Source: Marinobacter arenosus (GTDB lineage Bacteria; Pseudomonadota; Gammaproteobacteria; Pseudomonadales; Oleiphilaceae). From it: a stretch of DNA of 64,000 bases. Made by a program: the position numbers and the translations under genes. The notes under the pieces are model-generated. The model worked only from the letters and a program-made list of their open reading frames with translations, was not told the DNA's origin and did not search any database. Each line of letters opens with the position of its first letter. The stretch's first letter is position 1. This document shows, in pieces, positions 55,869 to 64,000 of the stretch. Where the stretch lies: assembly GCF_019264345.1 (NCBI RefSeq), contig NZ_JAHVAO010000001.1:1240001-1304000 (forward strand), written 5' to 3'.

Positions 55869-56201
55869 ATGAGCCAGTTTGCTGAATACGCCATTAGCCT
55901 GCTGCTGCTGACGGGCGGTGCCTTTACCCTGATCGGTGCCATTGGTCTTGCCCGGCTGCCTGACTTCTTTACCCGCCTTCACGGCCCGACCAAGGCCACC
56001 ACTGTGGGTGTGGGGGCCATTGTGATTGGCTCCGTGATCTTCTTCAGCAGTCAGGGAGAGGGGGTTGGCACCGCGGAGATCCTGATCACGGTGTTCCTGT
56101 TCATGACCGCGCCGGTGAGCGCCAACATTCTGGCCAAGGCCGCCATGCACATCGGTGTCCCAACGGTGAAAAATACCCGGGGGAAACCCTGGGAACAGTG
56201 A
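55869..56201 (+). CDS. mrpG: Mrp antiporter subunit G
   Basis: A 110-residue membrane protein of three helices with the MnhG/PhaG pattern GAFTLIGAIGLARLPDFFTRLHGPTKATT. It is the last gene of the operon, 39 bases after mrpF, with GGAG before ATG 55869. With the A-B fusion, all Mrp subunits A to G are present. Confidence 0.93.
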   Translation: MSQFAEYAISLLLLTGGAFTLIGAIGLARLPDFFTRLHGPTKATTVGVGAIVIGSVIFFSSQGEGVGTAEILITVFLFMTAPVSANILAKAAMHIGVPTVKNTRGKPWEQ

Positions 56202-56248
56202 ACGGGTGAACTAAACTGATCAGTTGCGGAACATCGCCAAAATAGCCA

Positions 56249-56276
56249 TTGGCCTTGCGACATTTTTGCGTATAGT
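56249..56276 (+). promoter_or_regulatory. Candidate ppnP promoter
   Basis: TTGGCC and TATAGT lie 16 bases apart, 32 bases before the ppnP ATG. A perfect 12-bp palindrome AACTGATCAGTT at 56214-56225 lies just upstream and could be an operator. Confidence 0.5.
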
Positions 56277-56308
56277 AGGCGCCCCACCCATTTTCGAGGA
56301 ACCAGCGT

Positions 56309-56590
56309 ATGCTGAAAGTTAACGAATACTTTGATGGCAAGGCCAAGTCCATCGCCTTTCAGACCTCAACACTGCCGGCAACCGTCGGCGTCATAAGCCC
56401 GGGCGAATATGAGTTCGGAACCAGCAAGAAAGAAACCATGACGGTCATCAGTGGCGCCCTCACCGTGCTGTTGCCCGGTGTTGACGAGTGGATGACCTAC
56501 GGCGCCGGCGAAAGTTTCGACGTTGCGGGTCAGGCCAGCTTCAAGGCAAAAGCCGATATCGACACAGCCTACCTCTGCACCTACGAATAA
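56309..56590 (+). CDS. ppnP: Pyrimidine/purine nucleoside phosphorylase PpnP
   Basis: A 93-residue cupin-fold protein (DUF1255/YaiE family), with [17 protein letters not shown] and [23 protein letters not shown] near the N-terminus. E. coli PpnP splits a broad range of nucleosides with phosphate. It is monocistronic, with its own promoter and terminator. Confidence 0.93.
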   Translation: MLKVNEYFDGKAKSIAFQTSTLPATVGVISPGEYEFGTSKKETMTVISGALTVLLPGVDEWMTYGAGESFDVAGQASFKAKADIDTAYLCTYE

Positions 56591-56597
56591 CTTCCTG

Positions 56598-56655
56598 AAC
56601 CGCAGAGCATTCCGGCTGTTTCATTTAAGCACCGGTATGTTCTGCGGTTTTTTCG
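56598..56655 (+). terminator. Terminator after ppnP
   Basis: AACCGCAGA pairs with TCTGCGGTT at the two ends of a long loop holding a further CCGG/CCGG stem; the T-run follows at once. Confidence 0.78.
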
Positions 56656-56679
56656 CGCCTCAAGGTTTCCGTTTTACTT

Positions 56680-56694
56680 AATCTGTGTCAGATT
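56680..56694. promoter_or_regulatory. Candidate operator before the acyl-CoA ligase
   Basis: A perfect 6-bp inverted repeat AATCTG-TGT-CAGATT lies about 50 bases before the ligase ATG, in an AT-rich stretch. The regulator is unknown. Confidence 0.4.
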
Positions 56695-56745
56695 TACTCC
56701 TGTTTCTCGCGACAACACCAACAAATGAGAAAGAGGAAACAGGTG

Positions 56746-58389
56746 ATGGCACAAACCCGAATTCTCCCGCCGGCTGACAACGCCTATCAGTACCCATTGC
56801 TGATCAAGCAACTTCTGCTCTCTGGGCCTCGCTACAATCCGGATCAGGAGATCGTGTACGCCAATCGCAGCAAGTACACCTACACCGATCTGGTGGAACG
56901 CATTCACCGCCTCGCCAACGCCCTGACCGAAGCCGGGGTCAAGGCCGGCGATACGGTTGCGGTGATGGACTGGGACACCCCGCGTTACCTGGAATGTTTC
57001 TTCGCCATTCCGATGATTGGCGCCGTGCTGCATACGGTCAACGTGCGTCTCTCCCCGGAACAGATCGTCTACACCATGAACCACGCCGAAGACGACGTGG
57101 TGCTGGTCCATGACGACTTCCTGCCGATCCTGGAATCGGTCAAGGACGAGATCAAAACGGTCAAGACCTACATCCAGCTCACCGATGAGGCCGCCGCCCA
57201 GTCCACCCAGCTCGACACCGCGGGCGAGTATGAAGCCCTGTTGGCGAAAGCCGGCACCCACTTCGAATTCCCGGATTTCGACGAGAACAGCGTCGCAACC
57301 ACCTTCTACACCACCGGCACCACCGGCAACCCGAAGGGCGTTTTCTTCAGCCATCGGCAGCTGGTCCTGCACACCCTGGCCATGACCGGTTCTCTCTCCG
57401 CCTACGACGAGATGCCATTACTGCGCTCCTCCTCGGTGTACATGCCGGTCACCCCGATGTTCCACGTTCACGCCTGGGGCGTGCCTTATGCGGCCACGCT
57501 CTTGGGCATCAAACAGGTGTATCCCGGCCGCTACGAGCCGGAGTTGCTGGTGGACCTGCTCAAGGAGCACAAGGTTTCCTTCTCCCACTGTGTGCCAACC
57601 ATCATGCAGATGATGATGGGTACCGAGTCGATCAAGACCGCTGACCTCAGCAACTGGCACGTGCTGATCGGCGGCAGCGCCCTGACCAAGGGGCTCTGTG
57701 ACGCGGGCGCCAAGCTCGGCATCCGCATGTACACCGGGTACGGCATGTCCGAAACCTGCCCATTGCTGAGTACCACTCACCTCGAGCCGGAAGACCTGGA
57801 GCTGCCGCTGGACCAGCAGACCGCCAAACGGGTAAGAACCGGCATCGCGGTGCCCATGGTGGAACTGGACATCGTTGATCCGGATGGCAAACCAGTGCCC
57901 CACGACGGCGACGCCAAGGGCGAAGTGGTCGCGCGCGCACCCTGGCTGACCCAGAGCTACTTCAAGGAAAAAGAGAAAGGGGAAGAGCTCTGGCAAGGTG
58001 GCTGGCTGCACACCGGCGATGTGGCCTCCATGGATCCGGACAACACCCTGGTGATCAAGGACCGCATCAAGGACGTCATCAAGACCGGCGGTGAATGGCT
58101 GTCGTCACTGGATCTGGAGAACCTGATCAGTCAGCACCCGTCTGTGGCCGGTGCCGCGGTGGTCGGGGTGCCCGACGAGAAATGGGGTGAGCGTCCCCAT
58201 GCGCTGGTTACGCTGAAACCGGGCGAGGACGCCACGCTGGAGGACATCCAGAACCACCTGAAGCAGTTTGTCGATGCCGGCGAGATCAACAAGTGGGCGA
58301 TACCCAGCCAGATTGATTTCGTCGAGGACATTCCGAAAACCAGCGTTGGCAAAATCAACAAGAAACTGATTCGGGACCAGCTTCAGTAG
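56746..58389 (+). CDS. Medium-chain fatty acid-CoA ligase (AlkK-like)
   Basis: A 547-residue AMP-forming acyl-CoA synthetase with the ATP motif [32 protein letters not shown], the C-terminal hinge [17 protein letters not shown] and the catalytic Lys region in [10 protein letters not shown]. The N-terminus ([21 protein letters not shown]) is typical of the AlkK medium-chain group. ATG 56746 is preferred because GAGG lies at good distance; ATG 56725 lacks one. A possible operator lies upstream and a terminator downstream, so it is monocistronic. Confidence 0.88.
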   Translation: MAQTRILPPADNAYQYPLLIKQLLLSGPRYNPDQEIVYANRSKYTYTDLVERIHRLANALTEAGVKAGDTVAVMDWDTPRYLECFFAIPMIGAVLHTVNVRLSPEQIVYTMNHAEDDVVLVHDDFLPILESVKDEIKTVKTYIQLTDEAAAQSTQLDTAGEYEALLAKAGTHFEFPDFDENSVATTFYTTGTTGNPKGVFFSHRQLVLHTLAMTGSLSAYDEMPLLRSSSVYMPVTPMFHVHAWGVPYAATLLGIKQVYPGRYEPELLVDLLKEHKVSFSHCVPTIMQMMMGTESIKTADLSNWHVLIGGSALTKGLCDAGAKLGIRMYTGYGMSETCPLLSTTHLEPEDLELPLDQQTAKRVRTGIAVPMVELDIVDPDGKPVPHDGDAKGEVVARAPWLTQSYFKEKEKGEELWQGGWLHTGDVASMDPDNTLVIKDRIKDVIKTGGEWLSSLDLENLISQHPSVAGAAVVGVPDEKWGERPHALVTLKPGEDATLEDIQNHLKQFVDAGEINKWAIPSQIDFVEDIPKTSVGKINKKLIRDQLQ

Positions 58390-58415
58390 GTAATGGCCTG
58401 ATCAAGCACGCGATA

Positions 58416-58447
58416 AAAAGCCAGCTCCCATGAGCTGGCTTTTTGTT
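58416..58447. terminator. Bidirectional terminator between the ligase and dadA
   Basis: AAAAGCCAGCTC and GAGCTGGCTTTT pair around a 4-base loop, with T-runs on both strands between convergent genes. Confidence 0.92.
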
Positions 58448-58461
58448 TGGTCCGGTTCCCC

Positions 58462-59715
58462 TCAGATTCCGGAGAACGCGAAGTCCACGTCGGGTCGGCG
58501 TCCACCGATGATGTCTGCGAGTGCGGCCGCTGAACCGCAGGAATGGGTCCAGCCGAGCGTGCCGTGGCCGGTGTTCAGGTAGAGATTGGGGAAGTGACTC
58601 TTGCCGACATAGGGCACGTTGGACGGGGTTGCCGGACGCAGGCCGGCCCAGAACTCGGCCTGGTCCCAATAACCCGCCTCGGGCATGACCTCCGCCGTGC
58701 GACGGACTATGGCACGGCAGCGCGTGTAGTTCAGGTCCCGGGTATAGCCGCTGAGTTCCGCCGTGCCGGCCACCCGCAGGCGATCACCGAGGCGCGAGTA
58801 CACCAGTTTGTATTCGTCATCGGTCAGGCTGACACGGAACGCCGCCTCGTCGTTCTTCACCGGCACTGTGATCGAGTAGCCCTTGGCGGGGTAGATGTTG
58901 AGGGTCAGCCCCAGCTTCCTGGCCAGCGGGCCACTGTAGCTCCCGAGACAGAGGACATAGGCGTCACCACGGAGCGTCTCATAGCGGCCATCTTTCAGGG
59001 TCTGAACCCCGAGAATCCGCTCCCCGGCGTGTTCGAAACCAAGCACGTCGGTGCCGTACCGGAACTCAACACCCGCTTCGGCACACTTCTGCGCGAGGCT
59101 CTGGGTGAATTTCCGGGCGTCACCGGACTCGTCTTGCGAGGTGTAGGTGGCTCCGGCAATGCGGTTGCGGATCGGCGTCAGGGCGGGCTCGAGCGCAATG
59201 GCCTCGTCCGCATTGATGATCTGGCGATCACACCCCAGGTCCTGCATGATGCGGGTCGGCTTGATGGCATTCTCAAACTCTCTGGGGTTGGTGTAGAAAT
59301 GCAGGATGCCCTTCTCCAGGGCGTCATAATCAAGGCCCGCCTCTTTGCGCAGTGCCTGCAACTGGGCGCGACTGTACGTGCCGAGGTTCACGATCTGCCG
59401 AATGTTGTGAGCCGCTCGCCCGGATGGGCATTCACACAGGAATGACAGCGCCCAGCGCCACTGTGCCGGGTCCAGGCGCGGACGGAACAGCAGCGGCGCA
59501 TCCGCCTTGAACAACCATTTGAGCACCTTGAGCGGAGCTGAGGGGTTGGCCCAGGGCTCCGCGTGGGAGACCGAAATCTGCCCACCGTTGGCGTAACTGG
59601 TTTCCATTCCGGCCTGATTCTGTCGATCGATCACGGTGACTTGGTGGCCCTGCTTCTGCAGAAACCAGGCGGTCGTCGTACCCACGACTCCCGCGCCCAA
59701 AACCAGAATGTGCAT
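58462..59715 (-). CDS. dadA: D-amino acid dehydrogenase small-subunit type
   Basis: A 417-residue DAO-family flavoprotein of normal DadA length with the FAD motif LGAGVVGTTTAWFLQKQGHQV near the N-terminus, AGMETSYANGGQISVSHAEPW and C-terminal YLNTGHGTLGWTHSCGSA. It oxidises D-amino acids, chiefly D-alanine, into the respiratory chain. No alanine racemase gene (dadX) is adjacent. The SUI1 gene lies 15 bases upstream on the same strand. Confidence 0.92.
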   Translation of the reverse strand: MHILVLGAGVVGTTTAWFLQKQGHQVTVIDRQNQAGMETSYANGGQISVSHAEPWANPSAPLKVLKWLFKADAPLLFRPRLDPAQWRWALSFLCECPSGRAAHNIRQIVNLGTYSRAQLQALRKEAGLDYDALEKGILHFYTNPREFENAIKPTRIMQDLGCDRQIINADEAIALEPALTPIRNRIAGATYTSQDESGDARKFTQSLAQKCAEAGVEFRYGTDVLGFEHAGERILGVQTLKDGRYETLRGDAYVLCLGSYSGPLARKLGLTLNIYPAKGYSITVPVKNDEAAFRVSLTDDEYKLVYSRLGDRLRVAGTAELSGYTRDLNYTRCRAIVRRTAEVMPEAGYWDQAEFWAGLRPATPSNVPYVGKSHFPNLYLNTGHGTLGWTHSCGSAAALADIIGGRRPDVDFAFSGI

Positions 59716-59730
59716 GCGTGCCTCCGGTCA

Positions 59731-60087
59731 TCAACCACCGGACCGTTTCACGGTCCAGCCTTTCTCCTGCAGCAGCGGAACGAGAACATCCCGCTGATCA
59801 CCCTGAATCTCAACGATACCATCCTTGACCGTACCGCCGGTGCCACATTTGGCTTTCAACACCTTGGCAAAGGCCTTAAGTGCCTTTTCATCCAGCGGAA
59901 TACCGGTTACCAGAGTCACGCCCTTGCCCTTGCGACCCTTGGTCTCACGGCTCACCCTGACAACCCCGTCGCCGGCCGGCCGGGCCGGCGCCCCGCAACA
60001 GCATTCGGACACCGGATTTCTGCAGTCCGGACACATCCGGCCCTGTTCCGTGGAAAAAACCAGTCCGCCCTCAGATCGCTTCTTCAT
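59731..60087 (-). CDS. yciH: SUI1/eIF1-like translation factor YciH
   Basis: A 118-residue protein with an N-terminal cysteine cluster (MCPDCRNPVSECCC) and a SUI1 domain (VRVSRETKGRKGKGVTLVTGIPL, CGTGGTVKDGIVEIQGDQR). YciH affects the fidelity of translation initiation in E. coli. It is upstream of dadA on the same strand with a 15-base gap, possibly co-transcribed. Confidence 0.93.
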   Translation of the reverse strand: MKKRSEGGLVFSTEQGRMCPDCRNPVSECCCGAPARPAGDGVVRVSRETKGRKGKGVTLVTGIPLDEKALKAFAKVLKAKCGTGGTVKDGIVEIQGDQRDVLVPLLQEKGWTVKRSGG

Positions 60088-60123
60088 GCCTGGGCTGCCC
60101 TCCCCTTCGTCTGTCTGAATCGC

Positions 60124-60651
60124 TTATTCGAGGCCCGGAGGGTACTTGGAAAACATTTCGGACACTACCTCGTCAATCAATTCGCTCCGGCTCTCCGGCG
60201 ACTGATGCTCGGTCAGGTAACGGCGGCTGGCGGCGCGCCAGACCACCTCATTGATTTCGGTGTCCACCAGTTCGACCACGAGCTTACCCTCCGTGACTTC
60301 CCGCACCGGTGGTGGTGAGGAGATGCCCCAGCCAAAGTTACTCCAACCGTAGCCGAAGCCCAGACCAACGCCGGTCTGTTCAAGGCGGTCCTCCTCCACG
60401 ATTTTCCAGTTGACGAGCAGGTCCGCCTCATCGGCCGCCACCTTGCGCATGGCCTTGCGCTTCAGCTCCCGTTCCACCGCATTACGGACCCGACTCCCGT
60501 CGAGGGACGTGAACGAACCGCTCCCCGCATCGGAAGCGAACGCCCAACTGGCGTAGTTACCAAATACGGCTGAGGAGTTGTAGTCCGTGACCACATTGCC
60601 CGCACACCCAGACAGCGCCAGGACCAGTGCCGAAATCATCAGAAAACGCAT
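60124..60651 (-). CDS. DUF4136-like lipoprotein
   Basis: A 175-residue lipoprotein with lipobox LALSGC (Cys16) and the domain pattern YNSSAVFGNYASWAFASD near the N-terminus, as in DUF4136 proteins. A glycine/aromatic segment (GVGLGFGYGWSNFGWGI) lies in the middle. ATG 60651 is seven codons inside the longest frame and follows AAGGAG. Function is unknown; it is probably in the outer membrane. Confidence 0.82.
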   Translation of the reverse strand: MRFLMISALVLALSGCAGNVVTDYNSSAVFGNYASWAFASDAGSGSFTSLDGSRVRNAVERELKRKAMRKVAADEADLLVNWKIVEEDRLEQTGVGLGFGYGWSNFGWGISSPPPVREVTEGKLVVELVDTEINEVVWRAASRRYLTEHQSPESRSELIDEVVSEMFSKYPPGLE

Positions 60652-60729
60652 AATACAGCTCTCCTTCATTGGAGGTTTCGTAGCTTAAGTATACGCACAG
60701 GACACGGTGTACGATGCCCTTCGGGTTCC

Positions 60730-61335
60730 TCACCTTTCCAGATCGTAATCCAGCTTGTGGGCATTACAGAACGCGACGAATTCATCGGCCAGATGCTCGG
60801 GGATCAGGACCCGGGCCGTGACCCCGGCCCCGTAATCCACCGACTCCAGACCCGCGCCATGAACCTCACACCAGTGCCGCAGGGGTTGTTCATCGGCAAA
60901 CCCCATCGCAACATCGGCCGGCACCATCGGCTGCTGCACCACCCGATCAACCGCCGAAAGCACACTTTCGGCAGCCCCGGCGTAGGCGCGAACCAGGCCG
61001 CCGGCACCAAGTTTGATACCGCCAAAATAGCGAATGACCATGACCAGCACATCGCCCATATCCTTGTGCTGAATGACATTCAGGATGGGCTTGCCGGCGG
61101 TGCCAGAGGGTTCCCCGTCGTCATTCATGGCGGCCTCGGCCGCCGAACCGGGACGGCCAATCTGGTAGGCCCAGCAAATATGCCGGGCATCCGGATGATC
61201 GCGATGAGCCTGTTCGAGCCAGACTTTCACCTCGTCCCGGGAACTGACCGGCGCGACCCGGGCGATGAACCGGCTTTTCTTCACTTCCGTCTCCCGCTCA
61301 AGGTATTCTGCGGGAACGGGGTAATCTCTAGTCAT
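60730..61335 (-). CDS. YigZ/IMPACT-family protein
   Basis: A 201-residue protein with the UPF0029/IMPACT N-terminal domain (KKSRFIARVAPVSS, DDGEPSGTAGKPILNVIQ, VMVIRYFGGIKLGAGGLVRAY) and a C-terminal DUF1949 domain. Its role in bacteria is unclear. A small plus-strand frame starts 15 bases beyond its ATG. Confidence 0.92.
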   Translation of the reverse strand: MTRDYPVPAEYLERETEVKKSRFIARVAPVSSRDEVKVWLEQAHRDHPDARHICWAYQIGRPGSAAEAAMNDDGEPSGTAGKPILNVIQHKDMGDVLVMVIRYFGGIKLGAGGLVRAYAGAAESVLSAVDRVVQQPMVPADVAMGFADEQPLRHWCEVHGAGLESVDYGAGVTARVLIPEHLADEFVAFCNAHKLDYDLER

Positions 61336-61350
61336 TGATCGGTAAACCTT

Positions 61351-61557
61351 ATGTCCGCGGAAGACAAACCCAACAGCCCGGGAACGGCAGAGCCTGCAAA
61401 ACTTCGAAAAGCTGCCTGCGGCATTCGCTTCGAGGAAGACGAATTACAGGAAGGCATCGACTTCTCCGGCGCCGCGGATCTCAAACCCGCCGAGGATGAC
61501 GAAGCGCAGCCGCAATCAGGCGGCGGTAAACACCGGCACCCGAACCGTCACCCGTAA
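61351..61557 (+). CDS. Possible 68-residue hydrophilic protein
   Basis: ATG 61351 opens a 68-codon frame coding for a charged, proline- and glutamate-rich protein (PAKLRKAACGIRFEEDEL). Its ribosome site is weak, and the last 42 bases overlap the end of the histidine kinase gene on the other strand. It fills a gap of 180 bases that otherwise holds nothing I can see. I cannot assign a family; it may be chance. Confidence 0.35.
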   Translation: MSAEDKPNSPGTAEPAKLRKAACGIRFEEDELQEGIDFSGAADLKPAEDDEAQPQSGGGKHRHPNRHP

Positions 61558-62832
61558 CCCGCCTGTTGCTCCTGCCGCGGCGCTGATGTCGCCGTCGTGG
61601 GCTGACACGATATCCCGGGCAATGGCGAGTCCCAAGCCCCAGCCTTTGCCGCCCCGGGATTTGTCGGCCCGGAAAAACGGCTCGAACAGATGTGGCAGCA
61701 GCTCGGCCGGAACGCCAGGGCCTTCGTCTTCGATCTCAACGGTTACCTGGCCACCCGCCACCGACGCCCGGACCTGCACCCGCTTGCCCGGCTGGGTGTG
61801 GTCCAGCGCGTTCTGCAGGATGTTGTCAAAAGCCCGCTGCAAAAGGCCGGCATCCCCCAGGACCGATACCCCGGCCGTCTCATCCGTGGCAGAAAGTGTG
61901 CACTCCACGCCCTGGTGATCGGCGTAATCCGCCGCGTCCCGCAGCACCTGATTAAGCAGTTTGACCGGCTTTACCGGTTCACGTTCGATCTCACCACCCT
62001 GCTCGGCGACCCGGTAGAGCGTCAGGATCTGTGAGGTCATGGCTTCCAGCCGCTCATTCTGGCGCAAGATGCTGGCGACCAGTTGCTCGTCGGCACCGCC
62101 GTCACTGGCCAGTTCAATGGCAATTCGCTGCCGGGTGAGCGGCGTCCTCAGATCATGGGAAATATCCCGCAACAGGTGTTTCTGTCGCTCAAGCAGGCCG
62201 CACAGGCGCTCGGTCATGGCATTGAAGGCGGTGGCAAGCTGGCCCACCTCATCCCGGCGCCGGGCGATGTCGTCGCTCACCCGCAGTTCCGTGTTGCCAC
62301 CGGCAATCCGCTGGGCCGTGCTTTCCATGTGCTTCAGTGGCCGTGAAACGAAACGGGCAATCCAAAAGCACGCGAGGGTAATCAGCACGAAAGCCAGTCC
62401 CATCTCGATAAAGCGGAAAAACTTCGGATCCAGCCAACCCTCACCGTTGACCCGGGGCCAGGCGACGAGCTGGTAACCATCAGCCACGTCGATCACCGCG
62501 GGTTTCTGGGGGTACCAGCCGGACTTCATCCGCTCCCGGATGGACGACGGCAAACGCTTGTCGTCGTCCAGCTCAATCAGGATCAGGCGCAGTTCCAGCC
62601 GTTTCCCCTGTTCGCGCAAAAAACGCCAGGCATCGCCACGCCCCTCGGTTTCACGAACCCTGATAGCTTCCAGCCCCAGATCCCTCAGACCGACCTGGCG
62701 CTCTATCGCCTGCCGCTCCCGATCCAGCAGCGTACGGGTTGCCAGGCTGCTGGCCACCACGGTGACCGCCATCGCCAGCCAGATGGACAGGAAAATCCGC
62801 CAGAACAGGGGAAACATCGGGCGACGGCTCAC
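61516..62832 (-). CDS. Sensor histidine kinase (CpxA-like)
   Basis: A 438-residue kinase: N-terminal helix (LFWRIFLSIWLAMAVTVVASSL), periplasmic part of about 120 residues, second helix (LAFVLITLACFWIARFVS), HAMP domain, H-box SHDLRTPLTRQRIAIEL and ATP-binding region with DEGPGVP and GKGWGLGLAIARDIV. It overlaps its response regulator by 4 bases. Together with the Spy/CpxP-like gene divergent from the pair, it resembles an envelope-stress Cpx/Rst system. Confidence 0.9.
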   Translation of the reverse strand: MSRRPMFPLFWRIFLSIWLAMAVTVVASSLATRTLLDRERQAIERQVGLRDLGLEAIRVRETEGRGDAWRFLREQGKRLELRLILIELDDDKRLPSSIRERMKSGWYPQKPAVIDVADGYQLVAWPRVNGEGWLDPKFFRFIEMGLAFVLITLACFWIARFVSRPLKHMESTAQRIAGGNTELRVSDDIARRRDEVGQLATAFNAMTERLCGLLERQKHLLRDISHDLRTPLTRQRIAIELASDGGADEQLVASILRQNERLEAMTSQILTLYRVAEQGGEIEREPVKPVKLLNQVLRDAADYADHQGVECTLSATDETAGVSVLGDAGLLQRAFDNILQNALDHTQPGKRVQVRASVAGGQVTVEIEDEGPGVPAELLPHLFEPFFRADKSRGGKGWGLGLAIARDIVSAHDGDISAAAGATGGLRVTVRVPVFTAA

Positions 62833-63515
62833 ACGGGCACCCGATAGCTGTATCCCAGCCCCCGAACCGTCTCGATCCGGGGCGGATCCTCATTACCCAG
62901 CTTTCGGCGAAGATTACTGATGTGCATATCCAGGGTGCGGTCGTAGGCCTCGAGCCGCCGCCCGAGCGCCCACTGCATCAGGTCGGTTTTTCGCACCACG
63001 CTGCCGGCATGGGCCAGCAGAACCTGCAGAACCTCGTACTCGGTGGCGGTCAGATCAAGAACGACGCCCTGTTGGAGGATACGCCGGTGCCCCGGCTCAA
63101 CCCGCAAGTCGCCGTAGACCCGCGCGGCGTTCACCTCGGTCTTCTGGTCCCAGGCTATCCGGCGCAGCAGCGCCTGCAGTCGGGCAACCAGTTCTCTCGG
63201 GTTGCAGGGTTTGGGAATGTAATCGTCAGCCCCCACTTCAAAGCCAACAATACGGTCGGTCTCGTCACCGCGGGCGGTCAGGAGTACCACCGGCAGATGG
63301 GTCGCGGCGCGCAACTCCCGCAAGACCTCCAGCCCGCTGATGTCCGGCAGCATGATGTCCAGCACCACAATGTCACAGTCCTGCCCGAGGGCCAGAGTCA
63401 GTCCGTCCTGGCCGTTAGCCGCCTCGCGAACCGTAAATCCCTGATTGGTCAGGTAGCGGGCCAGTAATTCCCGCAATTCGTCATCGTCTTCTACCAGCAA
63501 CACCCGGTTTTGCAT
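62829..63515 (-). CDS. OmpR-family response regulator (CpxR-like)
   Basis: A 228-residue regulator with a receiver domain (phospho-acceptor Asp53 in VVLDIMLPD) and a C-terminal winged helix (LTATEYEVLQVLLAHAG, RTLDMHISNLRRKLG). ATG 63515 follows GGAG; the frame extends further but not with homology. It is coupled to the kinase gene and divergent from the Spy/CpxP-like gene, its likely target. I saw no convincing conserved binding repeat in the 179-base gap. Confidence 0.9.
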   Translation of the reverse strand: MQNRVLLVEDDDELRELLARYLTNQGFTVREAANGQDGLTLALGQDCDIVVLDIMLPDISGLEVLRELRAATHLPVVLLTARGDETDRIVGFEVGADDYIPKPCNPRELVARLQALLRRIAWDQKTEVNAARVYGDLRVEPGHRRILQQGVVLDLTATEYEVLQVLLAHAGSVVRKTDLMQWALGRRLEAYDRTLDMHISNLRRKLGNEDPPRIETVRGLGYSYRVPV

Positions 63516-63694
63516 CGTCTGTCTCCGTATTGGCTGACTGAAGTCTAACACGCAAGCTCCAAGTCGCTGATTCGGTCCATTTTCCTTTGCAGAACCTTTA
63601 CACAGCGCTGACATCCGTTGACGGGTGGCAGCGCTACCATAGCGGCGAATCACACCCATTACCGCCTCTGCGGTATGCAAACTGAGGAACGACT

Positions 63695-64000
63695 ATGAAC
63701 ACACGCAAAAACGCCCTCATCAGTGCCGGCATTCTGGCCTCTGCCCTGCTCGCCGCGAGCCCGTTTGTGCTCGCAGACCATCATGGTGGCAACAAGCAAG
63801 GCGGCCATTACGGCAAACCCAACATGGAAGAGCTGTGCGAACACTTTCGCGAGGGCAAGGGACGTTTTAACCACGAAGAGCGCGAGGCCAGAATGGACGC
63901 CCGCTGGTCGGAGATGGCCGAGCGACTGGAACTGACCGAAGAGCAGCTCGAGACCTGGGAGGAAATTCGACAGGAAAAACGTGAAAAACACGAGCAACGT
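63695..64000 (+). CDS. Spy/CpxP-like periplasmic protein, cut by window end
   Basis: The first 102 residues are present. A signal peptide ends near VLA-DHHGG, followed by a His/Gly-rich segment (HHGGNKQGGHYG) and helical sequence with an LTxxQ-type motif (LELTEEQLETW), as in Spy/CpxP. Such proteins are periplasmic chaperones or stress adaptors; the histidines may bind metal. GAGG lies before ATG 63695. Its position opposite the response regulator suggests control by that pair. Confidence 0.75.
   Translation, partial: MNTRKNALISAGILASALLAASPFVLADHHGGNKQGGHYGKPNMEELCEHFREGKGRFNHEEREARMDARWSEMAERLELTEEQLETWEEIRQEKREKHEQR

Noticed and set aside
63516..63694. CpxR box in the gap between the response regulator and the Spy/CpxP-like gene
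   Set aside because: No GTAAA-N5-GTAAA repeat is present; single TTTACA and CTGACA strings are not enough.

Overview
The window looks like chromosome of a marine, aerobic gammaproteobacterium, most likely Marinobacter or a close relative. This is inferred from a complete acyclic-terpene utilisation (atu) cluster in the Pseudomonas aeruginosa gene order, a Mrp-type Na+/H+ antiporter operon, a Tat-exported PhoX phosphatase, BLUF and chemotaxis sensors, and several fatty-acid/CoA enzymes. GC content appears high throughout. I see no rRNA, tRNA, CRISPR array, insertion sequence or prophage.

Layout. 1-1687: a cut-off periplasmic solute-binding protein and an upstream lipoprotein gene. 2025-14029: divergent TetR repressor (AtuR) and atuABCDEFGH, which degrade citronellol/geraniol-type terpenoids through geranyl-CoA carboxylation. 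14218-20805: quinone reductase-like MDR, BLUF photoreceptor, TRIC-like channel, purine permease plus apt, FAH-family hydrolase, ABC1 kinase. 20809-24311: a zinc-ligand-less sirtuin translationally coupled to a D-2-hydroxyglutarate dehydrogenase-like flavoprotein, divergent from serA. 24381-36350: secreted subtilase, coiled-coil protein, OmpA lipoprotein, two alpha/beta hydrolases, GIY-YIG protein, EamA exporter, orphan TRAP binding lipoprotein, MscS channel with a degenerate ATPase-like partner, rlmJ, MFS transporter and two small proteins. 36424-44446: TSP3-repeat lipoprotein with OmpA porin, membrane protein, chemoreceptor, phoX with a tandem Pho-box array, small proteins. 44634-50040: acyl-CoA dehydrogenase, GlxA-type AraC regulator, 54-aa protein, 2,4-dienoyl-CoA reductase. 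50392-56201: mrp operon with fused MrpA-MrpB. 56309-64000: ppnP, medium-chain acyl-CoA ligase, dadA, SUI1/YciH, DUF4136-like lipoprotein, YigZ, and a Cpx-like two-component pair divergent from a Spy/CpxP-like periplasmic protein cut by the window end.

The most striking unexplained signal is a dispersed structured repeat of about 100 bp in three copies (9183-9310, 14088-14185, 46548-46649). Each copy folds into a long outer stem enclosing two hairpins. The outer stems share no sequence between copies 1, 2 and 3 but stay paired, while all six hairpin loops fit RTCCNT and the linkers and a GC bulge are conserved. This is covariation expected of a selected nucleic-acid structure. I cannot assign it to a named family. 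Other notable signals are a perfect inverted repeat in the atuR-atuA gap, a six-unit 11-bp Pho-box array before phoX, and a MscS/degenerate-ATPase pair.
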